NCBI GenBank assembly: GCA_028694215.1
Contig: JAQUTW010000010.1
Coordinates: forward strand, 1-56,945
Reading direction: 5' to 3'
Source of the DNA: Paludibacteraceae bacterium
GTDB lineage: Bacteria; Bacteroidota; Bacteroidia; Bacteroidales; Paludibacteraceae
Length of the DNA stretch: 56,945 nucleotides
The notes under the pieces: generated by a model
The model's input: the letters and a program-made list of their open reading frames with translations, nothing else
The model's database searches: none
What the model was told of the DNA's origin: nothing
In this document: positions 35,801 to 44,981 of the stretch, in pieces
Layout of the letters: every line of letters starts with the position of its first letter
Numbering within the stretch: position 1 is the stretch's first letter
Program-made: the position numbers and the translations under genes

Positions 35801-37458
35801 ACTCCATTTACATTGTCGATGGAAGAAGTTTCAAAATCGGATGATAGTTGTAGGGAAGCACATAAATTTGGATATTTGTCTGTTAAATGCAACTCATAAG
35901 GACGAAAGTCTGTTACACTTGCATCAAAGCGAAATGCAGAAAGTTTATTATTCAGATTGACATCTCCATTAAAATTGAATTTAAGGTTCTCGTCATCTAA
36001 ATTGATATTACCGACAAAATTTCGATTGTTTAATTTGCCTTTTATGTGAATATCTTGATAGGTGTAATTTTTAAATTGCAACGAATTGATATGAAAATCC
36101 ATAGAACCTTTGACCTTTTTGGAGGCTCCAGTAGTGAGGCTGGCCGATGCAGTAAAGGAAATAGCACCAAGTTCAGTTTGCGCCGGTAAAACCTGGCCAA
36201 TATTTAAATGACTGGATTTAATGAGTCCGTTAATTGCCAATTTTTTAAAATCTTTTGAAACCTGCAGTGATACGTCGGTAGAAATTTGCCCGATGCCGGA
36301 TTGGAGCTTGCCGTAGGCTACCATATTACCGATGAAACCGGTTATTTGACCTTTATATGTACAATTGCCGATATGGCTGAATTCTTGTGGCAAAACGGTT
36401 GGCGTTTGTGACAAATTGGCGATGATATCTTGTAAACCGTTTTTGTTGAATTTTAAATAGTCAATATTGGCAAAAATAAAAATTTCATGAATCGAAGGTA
36501 AGCCGGAAATTTGGAAATTACCTAAAAAACTAATATTGTCGCCATATTTCACATTCAGAGCAGATGCTTTGATGTTGCTGACTTTACCTTTTATCGTTCC
36601 TGAAATTTCTACAGGTTGTCGCAGATTGTTTAATTCTTTTGAAAAGAACCTTAAGTCCGGGAGATAAATATTCGAGGGTAAGATTTCGGTTTTTATTTTA
36701 ACCTTTGAAAAATCGCTTATCAAAGTGTCCCAATTTTTGTAATTGAGTTTTGTTTCGCCAATCTTAAGTGCCGTGTTCGGTAATTCTACCGTTGTTTCAG
36801 GAATACGGCACAAAGTGTCGTTGCAAGCGAACGAAGTGCTGATGTTTTTAATCTCAAATCCTGAATGTTCTTTAAAATTGAGATAATCAATGCTGCCCGA
36901 AAAGTTGTGATCACCGTGTTTTGTAAAAACTATTTGGGTGTTGATATCTGAAAGTACAATATGTTGCGGTTGAAAAATGCTTTGACCATGCAAACTGTCT
37001 TTTATGTGTGATTGGGTCATTGAAAAGGCACATTCGTGTAATTTGACTTCTTTGATATCAAAATCCATACTACTTTTTTGTGTCGTATCCTTAAATGCCT
37101 CTATCAGAAAATTGATATTGCTGTTGTGGTCTGCATCAGTTTTTAAATTAACCGAGAGTTTTGATATGGAAGCGTTGTGAATCTTTATTTCTTTGCGCAA
37201 GAGGGCTAATAATGAAATTTTTACATCCAGTTCATCAATAGTTGCCAAAGTGTCACCCGCTTGATCTTCTATATAAAAATCATCTAATTTTAGATGATTA
37301 AACCATCGTAAATCAATATGTCCGATGGAGAGTGTGGTGTTTAATTCTTTTTCCAAGGCTAAAGTAACCTTGTCAATAACCAAGTTTTGTATCTTATTGA
37401 TATTCAATAAAATGGCAGGTATTAGCAACACCAAAAAGAAAGTTGCCAAAGAAATCAA
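32866..37458 (-). CDS. tamB: TamB/DUF490-family translocation and assembly protein
   Basis: TamB-like proteins span the periplasm and carry lipids or help insert outer-membrane proteins. The protein is 1530 residues with a single N-terminal membrane anchor (about 1-20) and a very long beta-helical, repeat-like body. The C-terminal DUF490 region (about 1080-1460) includes PDAEIQLLLNPQAGDMIRA and GGYEIESGNYLFTFQ. The last 70 residues form a charged, Lys/Glu-rich coiled coil. The start is odd: the frame opens with TTG at 37458 and has no ATG back to its upstream stop, while the codons just before TTG encode a basic stretch (KGIKKSVKIV) expected before the anchor. The true start may therefore be an unusual codon upstream. 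Confidence 0.9.
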   Translation of the reverse strand: MISLATFFLVLLIPAILLNINKIQNLVIDKVTLALEKELNTTLSIGHIDLRWFNHLKLDDFYIEDQAGDTLATIDELDVKISLLALLRKEIKIHNASISKLSVNLKTDADHNSNINFLIEAFKDTTQKSSMDFDIKEVKLHECAFSMTQSHIKDSLHGQSIFQPQHIVLSDINTQIVFTKHGDHNFSGSIDYLNFKEHSGFEIKNISTSFACNDTLCRIPETTVELPNTALKIGETKLNYKNWDTLISDFSKVKIKTEILPSNIYLPDLRFFSKELNNLRQPVEISGTIKGKVSNIKASALNVKYGDNISFLGNFQISGLPSIHEIFIFANIDYLKFNKNGLQDIIANLSQTPTVLPQEFSHIGNCTYKGQITGFIGNMVAYGKLQSGIGQISTDVSLQVSKDFKKLAINGLIKSSHLNIGQVLPAQTELGAISFTASASLTTGASKKVKGSMDFHINSLQFKNYTYQDIHIKGKLNNRNFVGNINLDDENLKFNFNGDVNLNNKLSAFRFDASVTDFRPYELHLTDKYPNLCASLQLSSDFETSSIDNVNGVISIDSLKLSNNNKHYSLNNISLTSKVTKSNHIEIKSDFISGFISGNYTIASLRNSLLNIASKTLPIINNITTYPIPQNDNNLKFFIEIEDTKQVCDIFEIPWALRKHTMISGFLNDKTSDFGVDCYISKLNNNTTNINNINLKIRNENKKLLMLANAVTKIKNDTLSLFMDIEGMQDTLVTHIEVENSQQNIINAGELLFKTYLQNSNEGIIANTHIFPTDIVADNKTWNIAPADISTNFKWLTVKGFSIKSDDDQNIIINGKASTSKEDKIDINLNDINLDYISSLLPDDSSVEFGGRVSGAATVYSAFDIPLFNADVTANDFVFNRSHFGKAHATSNFDFTNKTINFYGVVTNNDEKQDTTAILTGAYFLMNDSLDIKGDARRLDLRFLSYYLHTIFDDVQGKGTGQVHIHGFSKTMQTDVEVKAFAEDALLKVAYLQSAFTFSDSIILTPTEILLRNIEIKDMHGNKGHINGKLSHRFFQNMDYRINIDCDHLQVLNTTKQDNPDFYGTAFATGKAVIQGNDKGTHISCNAKTERNSRLIIPMGEASAAQNNFITFVDNNTYVVIDDEETKKNDKKKTQETDLTLNLLLDVTPDAEIQLLLNPQAGDMIRATGYGNLQINYSSVGEQFKILGGYEIESGNYLFTFQNALRKEFKVENGGKLNWSGDPANPTIDLKAYYQLTASLKDILDETILNKSNRTTVPVQCILQLSGTLNAPIIKFDINLPNSDEELNRALDAVVSTEEMMNRQIISLLIIGKFYAPELVKTSTGLGQSDLLAIVSSTLSSQLNNWASQIFDKWNFGVNFRTTGTANTQDFGQEYEFNFLYMPNDRITFNGNVGYRNDNLNTSNFIGDFDFEYKLIQSGKLSLKAYTHTNNYKEFKTGLTTQGIGLVYKENFGSLKELFANWKQSLTPKTPEEKAAIKAQREKEKAEKKAIHEWRKRERAEAQAKYDAEKKAMKEQKKLDKEKAKEEKKK

Positions 37459-37501
37459 TACTATTTTAACAGATTTTTTTATACCTTTGGAGTTTATTCT
37501 G

Positions 37502-37509
37502 CAAATGTA
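37502..37509 (-). promoter_or_regulatory. -7 element of tamB
   Basis: TACATTTG on the minus strand, 43 bp before the assigned tamB start. Confidence 0.5.
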
Positions 37510-37582
37510 ATATTTTTGTTAGAAATATTGAAATAGAAAAGATTAACTTTTTATTTTTCATGGTAATTTTATTTTTCTGTTA

Positions 37583-38602
37583 ATGGATATTACTATTTTA
37601 GGCATCGAATCTTCATGTGATGATACTTCGGCGGCGATTATCCACAATGGTGTTCTTTTGTCGAATGTTATTGCCAGTCAATCGGTACACGAAATGTATG
37701 GTGGTGTCGTTCCTGAATTAGCTTCGAGGGCACACCAGCAAAATATTATTCCTGTGGTTTCGGAAGCTTTGCGTCGTGCGAAGATTGAAAAATCACAGTT
37801 AAGTGCAGTCGCTTTTACCAGAGGACCGGGATTGATGGGATCTTTATTGGTTGGAACTTCATTTGCAAAAGGTTTTGCACAAGTATTGGATATCCCGCTG
37901 ATTGATGTTAATCATTTGCAGGCACATATTTTGGCGCATTTTATACAAGAACCGGATGTGGAACGTAAAATGCCGAATTTCCCTTTTATCTGTTTGCTGG
38001 TTTCGGGAGGGAATTCTCAGATTGTGTTGGTAAAGAGTTATAAGGAGATGGAGATTATTGGTCAGACGATTGATGATGCGGCCGGTGAAGCGTTTGATAA
38101 ATGTGCCAAGGTTATGGGATTACCATATCCGGGAGGTCCTTTTATTGATAAGTTGGCAAAAGAAGGCGATGCCAAAGCGTTTATGTTTCATAAGCCGCAT
38201 ATAGAGGCATATAATTACAGTTTTAGCGGACTGAAAACATCTTTTCTTTATTTTTTGCGTGATAAGATAGCCGAGAATCCTAATTTTATAGAGGAACATA
38301 AAGCCGATTTGTGTGCGTCGCTACAAAAAACCATTGTCGATATTTTAATGGATAAGCTGGTAAAAGTAGTAAAAAACTTAAATATAAAGGAAGTAGCAGT
38401 TGCCGGAGGTGTTTCGGCTAATTCCGGTTTGCGCGACAGAATACTTGCTTACGGTGCAAAACGTGGTTGGAACGTGTATGTTCCCAAGCCTGCATTTACA
38501 ACGGATAATGCAGCAATGGTGGCAATTACAGGATATTTTAAGTTTCAGGATAAAGATTTTTGCGGTGTGGAATTACCACCGTTTTCTAAAGTTGTGATTT
38601 AA
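37583..38602 (+). CDS. tsaD: tRNA N6-adenosine threonylcarbamoyltransferase
   Basis: TsaD forms the t6A modification at position 37 of tRNAs reading ANN codons, together with TsaB and TsaE. The 339-residue protein has GIESSCDDTSAAI at its N-terminus, the metal-binding H111-x3-H115 in VNHLQAHILAHF, the loop LLVSGGNSQIV, and the TDNAAM aspartate near residue 308. Length and motifs are standard. The next gene follows 39 bp downstream on the same strand. Confidence 0.97.
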   Translation: MDITILGIESSCDDTSAAIIHNGVLLSNVIASQSVHEMYGGVVPELASRAHQQNIIPVVSEALRRAKIEKSQLSAVAFTRGPGLMGSLLVGTSFAKGFAQVLDIPLIDVNHLQAHILAHFIQEPDVERKMPNFPFICLLVSGGNSQIVLVKSYKEMEIIGQTIDDAAGEAFDKCAKVMGLPYPGGPFIDKLAKEGDAKAFMFHKPHIEAYNYSFSGLKTSFLYFLRDKIAENPNFIEEHKADLCASLQKTIVDILMDKLVKVVKNLNIKEVAVAGGVSANSGLRDRILAYGAKRGWNVYVPKPAFTTDNAAMVAITGYFKFQDKDFCGVELPPFSKVVI

Positions 38603-38641
38603 TTTATTTCTTTTAATGGATGTGTAAGCGTATTTTATAGA

Positions 38642-39235
38642 ATGGCTTGTAGTGTGCAATCTTTAAAATGTTTTTGGGAACCATATCGTGGAATCATCCG
38701 ATTTTGTGTGATATTGGTGGTCTGCCATTTCTTTTGGAAATTTACGGTGATTGGCGATGAATCAAGCGATATGGTTACATTCTTTGGCTGTGATATTTCT
38801 GCTCCGTTTATTTGGATGAGTACACATCTTACCACCGCTGTATATGCTATTATCAATTTCTTTGGTGGCTATGTAAGTATTATTGCCAATGATATTTTAG
38901 GGTTTCCTAATGGTAATTCTGTACATATTGTATGGGCGTGTTCCGGTATTAAACAGGCCTACATTTTTACATGTATTATTTTGTTTAGTCGTGGAGCGTG
39001 GAAACACAAAACATGGTTTATTCCATTGGGTATAGTAGTTTGTTTTTTGATTAATGTGATACGAATTACTATTTTAGTGGCTGTCATTGAACATAGTTTT
39101 GAGGCATTTAATGTGTTGCACGAATATATTTTGAAATATGTGTTTTATGGCATCATATTTTTGATGTGGGTGTTGTGGGAGGAAAAAATTGCCGTAAAAA
39201 GTTCCAAGCAAACCTTACAATCTCAAAAAGGATAA
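38642..39235 (+). CDS. Exosortase/archaeosortase-family protein
   Basis: This 197-residue membrane protein has about five to six helices and the three catalytic residues of the exosortase family: C100 in VWACSGIKQ, R141 in INVIRITIL and H160 in VLHEYILKY. Exosortases process proteins with a C-terminal sorting tail (for example PEP-CTERM) and move them to the surface or capsule. No target with such a tail and no capsule operon is visible nearby. It sits between tsaD and the deacetylase gene, whose start is 1 bp after its stop, so it may share transcription with housekeeping genes. Confidence 0.82.
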   Translation: MACSVQSLKCFWEPYRGIIRFCVILVVCHFFWKFTVIGDESSDMVTFFGCDISAPFIWMSTHLTTAVYAIINFFGGYVSIIANDILGFPNGNSVHIVWACSGIKQAYIFTCIILFSRGAWKHKTWFIPLGIVVCFLINVIRITILVAVIEHSFEAFNVLHEYILKYVFYGIIFLMWVLWEEKIAVKSSKQTLQSQKG

Positions 39236-39236
39236 T

Positions 39237-40283
39237 ATGATGGATGCAATAGCTTTACTTAAATCATTGATTACCATTCCGTCTGTTTCGCGTGACGAAA
39301 AGGCGGTAACTGATTTTTTGCAGACAGAAATTGAAAAAATGAATTTTGCCGTCCATAGATTAGATAATAATTTGTGGATACAGAGCCCGCTTTGGGACAA
39401 GGCAAAACCTACAATTTTGCTTAATGCTCATTTAGATACGGTCAAGCCTTCTGCTTCGTGGACGTTGAACCCGTTTGTGCCTACAGAGCATGATGGGCGC
39501 ATATATGGTTTGGGCAGCAACGATGATGGCGGTAGTTTAGTGGCACTTTTGGCTGCATTTATGCAACTGACAGGTAAGGAACAACCTTATAATTTGATCT
39601 TTGCAGCATCGGCAGAAGAAGAGGTTTGTGGCGCAACCGGTATGAAAAAGCTTATTTCGCATTTGCCAAAAATAGATTTTGGCGTGGTGGGCGAGCCAAC
39701 AGGAATGTGCATGGCAATTGCGGAAAAAGGTCTGCTGGTGCTTGATTGCAAGACTATTGGAAAATCCGGTCATGCTGCACGCAACGAAGGTGAAAATGCT
39801 ATTTATAAAGCTCTTAAAGATATTGAATGGTTTAGAGATTACCGTTTCCCACAATCATCGGAGTTTTTGGGTGATGTAAAAATGTCGGTAACAATGATAA
39901 ATGCGGGCACACAGCATAATGTTGTTCCCGACGAATGTACTTTTGTTGTAGATGTCCGTACCAATGAACATTACAGCAATTCGGAAACGTTGGATGTTAT
40001 TCGTCGGCATGTTGCTTGCCAAATTACGCCACGTTCGGTAAATCTTAATTCGTCTAAAATAGACATCGCCCATCCGGTTGTTCAGCGCGGTTTGAAATTG
40101 GGTTTGTCTGCGTTTGGCTCGCCAACTATGAGCGATCAGGTTCATATGCCTTTCCCAACTTTGAAAATTGGTGTTGGCGATTCTGCACGCTCGCATACGG
40201 CAGACGAATTTGTGTGTGTACAAGAAGTTTTGGATGGCATAAAATGTTATGTCAATTTGTTAGATAACTTGGAAATCAGATAA
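39237..40283 (+). CDS. M20-family deacetylase, ArgE/DapE-like
   Basis: This 348-residue zinc enzyme has the metal ligands of the M20 family: H65 and D67 in LLNAHLDTVK, D96 in GSNDDGGS, and the catalytic E127-E129 in SAEEEVCG; a C-terminal histidine is in DSARSHTADEF. The dimerisation domain (about 170-280) is present. Bacteroidota use acetyl- or succinylornithine deacetylases of this type in arginine synthesis, so that role is likely, but dapE-like activity is not excluded. No other arg or dap gene is nearby. ATG 39237 and ATG 39240 are both possible starts. Confidence 0.8.
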   Translation: MMDAIALLKSLITIPSVSRDEKAVTDFLQTEIEKMNFAVHRLDNNLWIQSPLWDKAKPTILLNAHLDTVKPSASWTLNPFVPTEHDGRIYGLGSNDDGGSLVALLAAFMQLTGKEQPYNLIFAASAEEEVCGATGMKKLISHLPKIDFGVVGEPTGMCMAIAEKGLLVLDCKTIGKSGHAARNEGENAIYKALKDIEWFRDYRFPQSSEFLGDVKMSVTMINAGTQHNVVPDECTFVVDVRTNEHYSNSETLDVIRRHVACQITPRSVNLNSSKIDIAHPVVQRGLKLGLSAFGSPTMSDQVHMPFPTLKIGVGDSARSHTADEFVCVQEVLDGIKCYVNLLDNLEIR

Positions 40284-40314
40284 TACATTCTAAACTCAGA
40301 TACAAATATAGTTT

Positions 40315-41418
40315 ATGAAAAAAGCCCTTTTTATTGATAGAGATGGAACTTTGGTTGTGGAGCCACCAATAACGTACCAAATTGACACATTGGAGCAATT
40401 GGAATTTTTGCCAAAAGTAATGCAGAGTTTGGCTTTAATTTGTCAAAAGACCGATTTTGAATTGGTAATGGTTACCAATCAGGACGGGCTGGGGACTGAA
40501 AGTTACCCACAGGCAAATTTTGATGTTGTTCAAAATAAATTATTGACAACGCTCAAAAATGAAGGAATTGAATTTGATGATATCTTGATAGATAAATCTT
40601 TTGAGGCTGAAAATTTGCCTACGCGCAAACCAAATATTGGTTTGTTGGGGCATTATACAGATGGGGCGTATGACCTAAAAAATTCCTTTGTAATAGGCGA
40701 TAGGCATACAGATACAAAGTTAGCCGAGAATTTGGGTTGTAAAGCGATTCTTATTGGCAATGATACTACGGAAGTACCTGAAAATTGTGCATTGTACACC
40801 AATGATTGGATGGCAGTCGCTGCATTCGTGCTGCAAAGTGAACGTGTTGCAGTTGTGAAACGCAAAACTCATGAAACGGATATTGTTATCAAACTTAATT
40901 TAGATGGTACCGGACAAGGCGATATTCATACCGGTTTACATTTTTTTGACCATATGCTTGATCAGTTGGCGAAACATAGTCATTGTAATTTGTCTGTTAA
41001 TGTAAAAGGCGATTTGGAAGTTGATGAGCATCATACTATTGAAGACACGGCGATAGCCCTTGGAGAGGCTTTTTATCAGGCTCTTGGCGATAAACGCGGT
41101 ATAGAACGTTACGGTTTCGTGTTACCTATGGACGATTGTTTGTGTCAGGTTGCACTCGATTTTGGTGGGCGTTCGTGGTTGGTTTTTGATGCCGATTTTA
41201 AACGTGAAAAGATAGGTGATTTTCCAACAGAGATGATTTATCATTTCTTTAAATCTTTTTCCGATGCTGCCAGAATAAATCTGAATATTAAAGCAGAAGG
41301 AGAAAATGAGCACCATAAGTTGGAAGGCATATTTAAAGCGTTGGCAAAAGCTGTTAAAATGGCTGTTAAACGCGATTTATATTATGATGAGTTGCCTTCT
41401 ACAAAGGGAATGTTGTAA
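40315..41418 (+). CDS. hisB: Histidinol-phosphatase/imidazoleglycerol-phosphate dehydratase
   Basis: This fused enzyme carries out the seventh and ninth steps of histidine synthesis (dehydration of IGP and dephosphorylation of histidinol-phosphate). The HAD phosphatase domain is residues 1-170 (FIDRDGTL, D8/D10; [12 protein letters not shown]). The dehydratase domain is about 178-367 with metal sites [15 protein letters not shown] and [14 protein letters not shown] and a later [13 protein letters not shown]. No other his genes lie beside it, so the histidine genes are scattered or elsewhere. Confidence 0.96.
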   Translation: MKKALFIDRDGTLVVEPPITYQIDTLEQLEFLPKVMQSLALICQKTDFELVMVTNQDGLGTESYPQANFDVVQNKLLTTLKNEGIEFDDILIDKSFEAENLPTRKPNIGLLGHYTDGAYDLKNSFVIGDRHTDTKLAENLGCKAILIGNDTTEVPENCALYTNDWMAVAAFVLQSERVAVVKRKTHETDIVIKLNLDGTGQGDIHTGLHFFDHMLDQLAKHSHCNLSVNVKGDLEVDEHHTIEDTAIALGEAFYQALGDKRGIERYGFVLPMDDCLCQVALDFGGRSWLVFDADFKREKIGDFPTEMIYHFFKSFSDAARINLNIKAEGENEHHKLEGIFKALAKAVKMAVKRDLYYDELPSTKGML

Positions 41419-41473
41419 ATAGAATCTAAAATAGGTGTTATGTGAAATTAGTAATTTTGCAATAGTTTATATA

Positions 41474-41507
41474 AGCAAAAGAAGGAGATTTATCTCCTTC
41501 TTTTGCT
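41474..41507. terminator. Bidirectional terminator between hisB and glnN
   Basis: AGCAAAAGAAGGAGA (41474-41488) pairs with TCTCCTTCTTTTGCT (41493-41507), a 15-bp stem with a 4-base loop. Confidence 0.85.
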
Positions 41508-41533
41508 TTAAATAACTATCTGAATGTGTAGAA

Positions 41534-43723
41534 TTATTTTGTAAACATCAGTTCACGATATTTTGGCAGTGTCCACATTTCGTCGTCCACAATCATTTCC
41601 AATTTATCCACGTGTTTACGAATCTCACTCATTAGTGGAACAATGGAGTCATGATAAGCAATGGCTTTGGCGCGTTCGCCGTCCAAATGGTTGGCTTTGC
41701 GTCGTGCATCTATCATATTATCTACTTTGGCAACTATTTCGTCCACATGTTTGATAATGCGTTGTACAATCAAAATTTCGTGTGCAGCCAACCTTTCGTA
41801 TTTATCTTCACCAAAAGTGGCTTTTACTTTTATCATATTGTCTAACAGTACAGATTGGTAGCGGTTGGCAACTGGAACAATGTGGTTCATCACTAAATCG
41901 CCTAATACACGTGATTCGATTTGAATTTTCTTTGAATAGGTTTCCCATTTTACCTCACAACGTGATTGTAATTCGGCTTCCGATAATACACCTGTCGTTT
42001 TGAACATGTCAATATTCTCCGGCGATAGATAACGATCAAAAATGAGAGGTACACTTGTTTCGCAGTCTAATCCTCGTTTGGCAGCTTCTTCTTTCCAAGC
42101 GTCGCTGTAACCGTTGCCATCGAAGCGAACAGCCTTACATTCTGATATGTATTTTTTGATAATGGTAAACAACGCACGTTCTTTGGGTTCACCTTTTGCC
42201 ATCAATTTATCTATTTCTTTTTTGAAGCGTGAAAGTTGATCGGCAACGGCAGCATTGAGAGCAAGCATAGCACCGCCGCAGTTGGCAGACGATCCGACTG
42301 CGCGAAATTCAAATCGGTTGCCTGTAAAAGCAAATGGCGATGTTCGGTTGCGGTCGGTGTTGTCAAGTAAAATTTCGGGGATTGTCGCGACTCCAAGTTT
42401 CATCTCTTTTTTAGCATTGATAACAATACCTTTATCTACAGAGGCTTTTTCAAGTTTGTCCAAAACGTCGGTAATTTGTTTGCCGAGGAAGACAGAAATG
42501 ATAGCCGGTGGGGCTTCGTTGGCGCCTAAACGATGTGCATTGGTAGCTGAACTGATAGAAGCTTTCAGTAGCCCGTTGTGTTTATAAACAGCCATGAGCA
42601 CGTTCACTAAAAATGTGATGAATTGCAAATTGGTAGCGGCGTTTTTCCCGGGAGCCAGCAGGTTGACGCCGGTATTGGTACCAATAGACCAGTTGCAATG
42701 TTTGCCTGATCCGTTGACACCAGCAAATGGCTTTTCGTGCAGTAACACGCGAAAATGGTGGCGACGTGCTACGCGTTCCATTACCGACATTACCAAAAGG
42801 TTGTGGTCGTTGGATAAATTAACTTCTTCGTACACGGGAGCCAATTCAAATTGATTTGGAGCAACTTCGTTGTGACGTGTTTTGACGGGAATGCCTAATT
42901 TGAGCGATTCTATTTCCAAATCGGTCATGAATTTGAGCACACGTTCAGGTATTGCACCAAAATAGTGGTCTTCCAACTGTTGGTTCTTTGCGCTATCGTG
43001 TCCCATCAGAGTACGTCCTGTCAACATAAGGTCGGGGCGGGCAGCCCATAGTGCTTCGTCCACCAAAAAATATTCTTGTTCCCAACCGAGATATGCGTGT
43101 ACTTTTGATACATTGCGATCGAATAAACGGCAGACATCTACTGCCGCCTGGTTGAGTGCAGAAACAGATTTGATAAGTGGCGTTTTGTAGTCGAGTGCTT
43201 CACCTGTGTAAGCAACGAAAATAGTTGGGATGCAGAGTGTATCACCAACTATAAATGCAGGTGAAGACGGGTCCCAAGCCGAGTAACCTCGTGCTTCGAA
43301 AGTGTTTCGGATACCGCCATTAGGGAAACTGGAAGCGTCAGGTTCCTGTTGATAAAGTACTTTTCCTGAAAATTCTTCCAAAACATGTCCATCTGGTGTT
43401 TTGTCGATAAATGCATCATGTTTTTCAGCCGTACCACCTGTCAATGGTTGAAACCAGTGTGTATAGTGCGTTGCTCCAAGTTCGGTTGCCCATTTTTTCA
43501 TACCCATAGCTACCGAATTGGCAATGTCACGACTTAACGGTTTACCATTGTCAATAGCGTCAAATAATTGATTTAAAATGGTATCGGCGATATATTCTTG
43601 CATTTTTTCACGCGTAAATACCAACTTTCCGAAGAAATCGGCCGGACTTTCTGTCGGAATAGCAACTGCCTCAGGGTAGTGCGTTAAAGCATTATCAAGT
43701 GCTTGAAAACGTAATTTGCTCAT
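41534..43723 (-). CDS. glnN: Glutamine synthetase type III
   Basis: This enzyme makes glutamine from glutamate, ammonia and ATP. At 729 residues it is the large type III form (GSIII) common in Bacteroidota, unlike the ~470-residue type I. It has the GSIII N-terminal region (GGTAEKHDAF), the nucleotide and ammonium-site segments AGVNGSGKHCNWSIGTNTG and GANEAPPAIISVFLG, and NRTSPFAFTGNRFEFRAVGSSANC. A long helical C-terminus follows. It has its own promoter with a leader of about 125 nt. Confidence 0.96.
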   Translation of the reverse strand: MSKLRFQALDNALTHYPEAVAIPTESPADFFGKLVFTREKMQEYIADTILNQLFDAIDNGKPLSRDIANSVAMGMKKWATELGATHYTHWFQPLTGGTAEKHDAFIDKTPDGHVLEEFSGKVLYQQEPDASSFPNGGIRNTFEARGYSAWDPSSPAFIVGDTLCIPTIFVAYTGEALDYKTPLIKSVSALNQAAVDVCRLFDRNVSKVHAYLGWEQEYFLVDEALWAARPDLMLTGRTLMGHDSAKNQQLEDHYFGAIPERVLKFMTDLEIESLKLGIPVKTRHNEVAPNQFELAPVYEEVNLSNDHNLLVMSVMERVARRHHFRVLLHEKPFAGVNGSGKHCNWSIGTNTGVNLLAPGKNAATNLQFITFLVNVLMAVYKHNGLLKASISSATNAHRLGANEAPPAIISVFLGKQITDVLDKLEKASVDKGIVINAKKEMKLGVATIPEILLDNTDRNRTSPFAFTGNRFEFRAVGSSANCGGAMLALNAAVADQLSRFKKEIDKLMAKGEPKERALFTIIKKYISECKAVRFDGNGYSDAWKEEAAKRGLDCETSVPLIFDRYLSPENIDMFKTTGVLSEAELQSRCEVKWETYSKKIQIESRVLGDLVMNHIVPVANRYQSVLLDNMIKVKATFGEDKYERLAAHEILIVQRIIKHVDEIVAKVDNMIDARRKANHLDGERAKAIAYHDSIVPLMSEIRKHVDKLEMIVDDEMWTLPKYRELMFTK

Positions 43724-43855
43724 AATAAGTTATTTAATTAGTTAAACCTTTTAAAAATAATATTGTATTTATAATGTCTCTTGTTTTTGTATTATAAAAA
43801 TGGAAAAATCCGCTTTTTTTATTTTTAATCTCGAAAAATTAAAAATTTGACGTCG

Positions 43856-43863
43856 CAAAGATA
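43856..43863 (-). promoter_or_regulatory. -7 element of glnN
   Basis: TATCTTTG on the minus strand, about 132 bp before the glnN ATG. Confidence 0.55.
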
Positions 43864-44002
43864 GTAAAAAAATAAATTCATCGCAATTTTTTAGAAAAAA
43901 ATCGTAAAATGACGATTTATTTTTTAGTTGATGTATTGCTGAACGAATGAAAGTGTCTTCGGCGATTCTGTTTCTTTTTTTCTTCAATCCATTGAAAACC
44001 GC

Positions 44003-44010
44003 TATCTTTG
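44003..44010 (+). promoter_or_regulatory. -7 element of the first rluA-family gene
   Basis: TATCTTTG, 24 bp before the ATG at 44035. Confidence 0.6.
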
Positions 44011-44034
44011 CACATTAAACATTGCTGTAGTTGT

Positions 44035-44940
44035 ATGAATGAACAAGGGAAAAAATCGCAGGGAACATCTTTGCGTGTGGCGGAATCGACTGATTTAATG
44101 GCATTTTTGTTAGCAAAAATGGGCGGAATGAGTCGAACTTCTATTAAATCATTATTGGTACATGGTCGTGTGTCGATAAATGGTAAACAGGAAACGCGCT
44201 ACAATACAGTTTTGAATAAAGGTGATGAAGTGTGTATAACAACTCGTGCCGTGGCTATAAAGTCTTTGGTTCATAAAGCCTTACGTATGATTTATGAAGA
44301 TAATGACGTCGTGGTGGTTGAGAAACGGGAAGGCTTGCTTACGGTTGCGACGTCACCCAATTCGGAGGAAGAAACGGCTTATTCTATCCTTAAAGAATAT
44401 GTGCGACGTGAAAATCCGACCGGTGGTATTTTTATTGTTCATCGTTTGGATAGAGAAACTTCCGGGCTTTTACTTTTTGCCAAAAATCGTGATGCGCAAC
44501 ATTTTTTGCGCGACAATTGGCATCAAATAGTGAGGGAACGTACTTATGTGGCAGTGGTTGAGGGTACTTTGAAAAAACCATCGGATACTATTGTTACGTG
44601 GCTTACCGAAAATCCAAAATCGAAGCGGGTATATTCGTCTTTTACGGATAATGGCGGCAAGAAATCGATAACTCATTATAAAAAAATTGGTGGAAATATT
44701 CAATTTTCGTTGCTCGAATTGCATTTGGAAACCGGACGTACCAATCAGATACGTGTGCAAATGGCGGCTATTGGCATTCCTGTGGTAGGCGATAGAAAAT
44801 ATGGAAATGGTCTGTCACATGAAATAGACCGTCTTGCGTTGCATGCGCGTGTGTTGGCGTTTGAGCATCCTGTAACGGGACAAACTCTGAGATTTGAAAC
44901 TCCCATACCGAAAGAGTTCTATAAATTGACCAAAAACTGA
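44035..44940 (+). CDS. RluA-family pseudouridine synthase with S4 domain
   Basis: This 301-residue enzyme isomerises uridines in rRNA or tRNA. An S4 RNA-binding domain (about 12-75) precedes the RluA catalytic fold. The catalytic aspartate is D139 in VHRLDRETSGLLLFAKN, and the ETGRTNQIRVQMAA motif closes the fold. The longer frame from 44008 was rejected because it starts within the promoter. It resembles RluD-type enzymes, but the exact target site cannot be read from sequence. Confidence 0.9.
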   Translation: MNEQGKKSQGTSLRVAESTDLMAFLLAKMGGMSRTSIKSLLVHGRVSINGKQETRYNTVLNKGDEVCITTRAVAIKSLVHKALRMIYEDNDVVVVEKREGLLTVATSPNSEEETAYSILKEYVRRENPTGGIFIVHRLDRETSGLLLFAKNRDAQHFLRDNWHQIVRERTYVAVVEGTLKKPSDTIVTWLTENPKSKRVYSSFTDNGGKKSITHYKKIGGNIQFSLLELHLETGRTNQIRVQMAAIGIPVVGDRKYGNGLSHEIDRLALHARVLAFEHPVTGQTLRFETPIPKEFYKLTKN

Positions 44941-44981
44941 AAAAAGTTGCGTAAGTTGTAGTTTTTAATTTGTATGATTTT

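Larger units (their letters stand above)
43724..44034. other. Divergent region between glnN and an rluA gene
   Basis: AT-rich. It holds the glnN promoter element and the promoter of the downstream pseudouridine synthase gene. The glnN leader shows no clear riboswitch fold; no reading frame is convincing. Confidence 0.5.

Noticed and set aside
43724-44034. Riboswitch in the glnN leader
   Set aside because: The leader is nearly all A and T with no stable stem or known glutamine-aptamer features.
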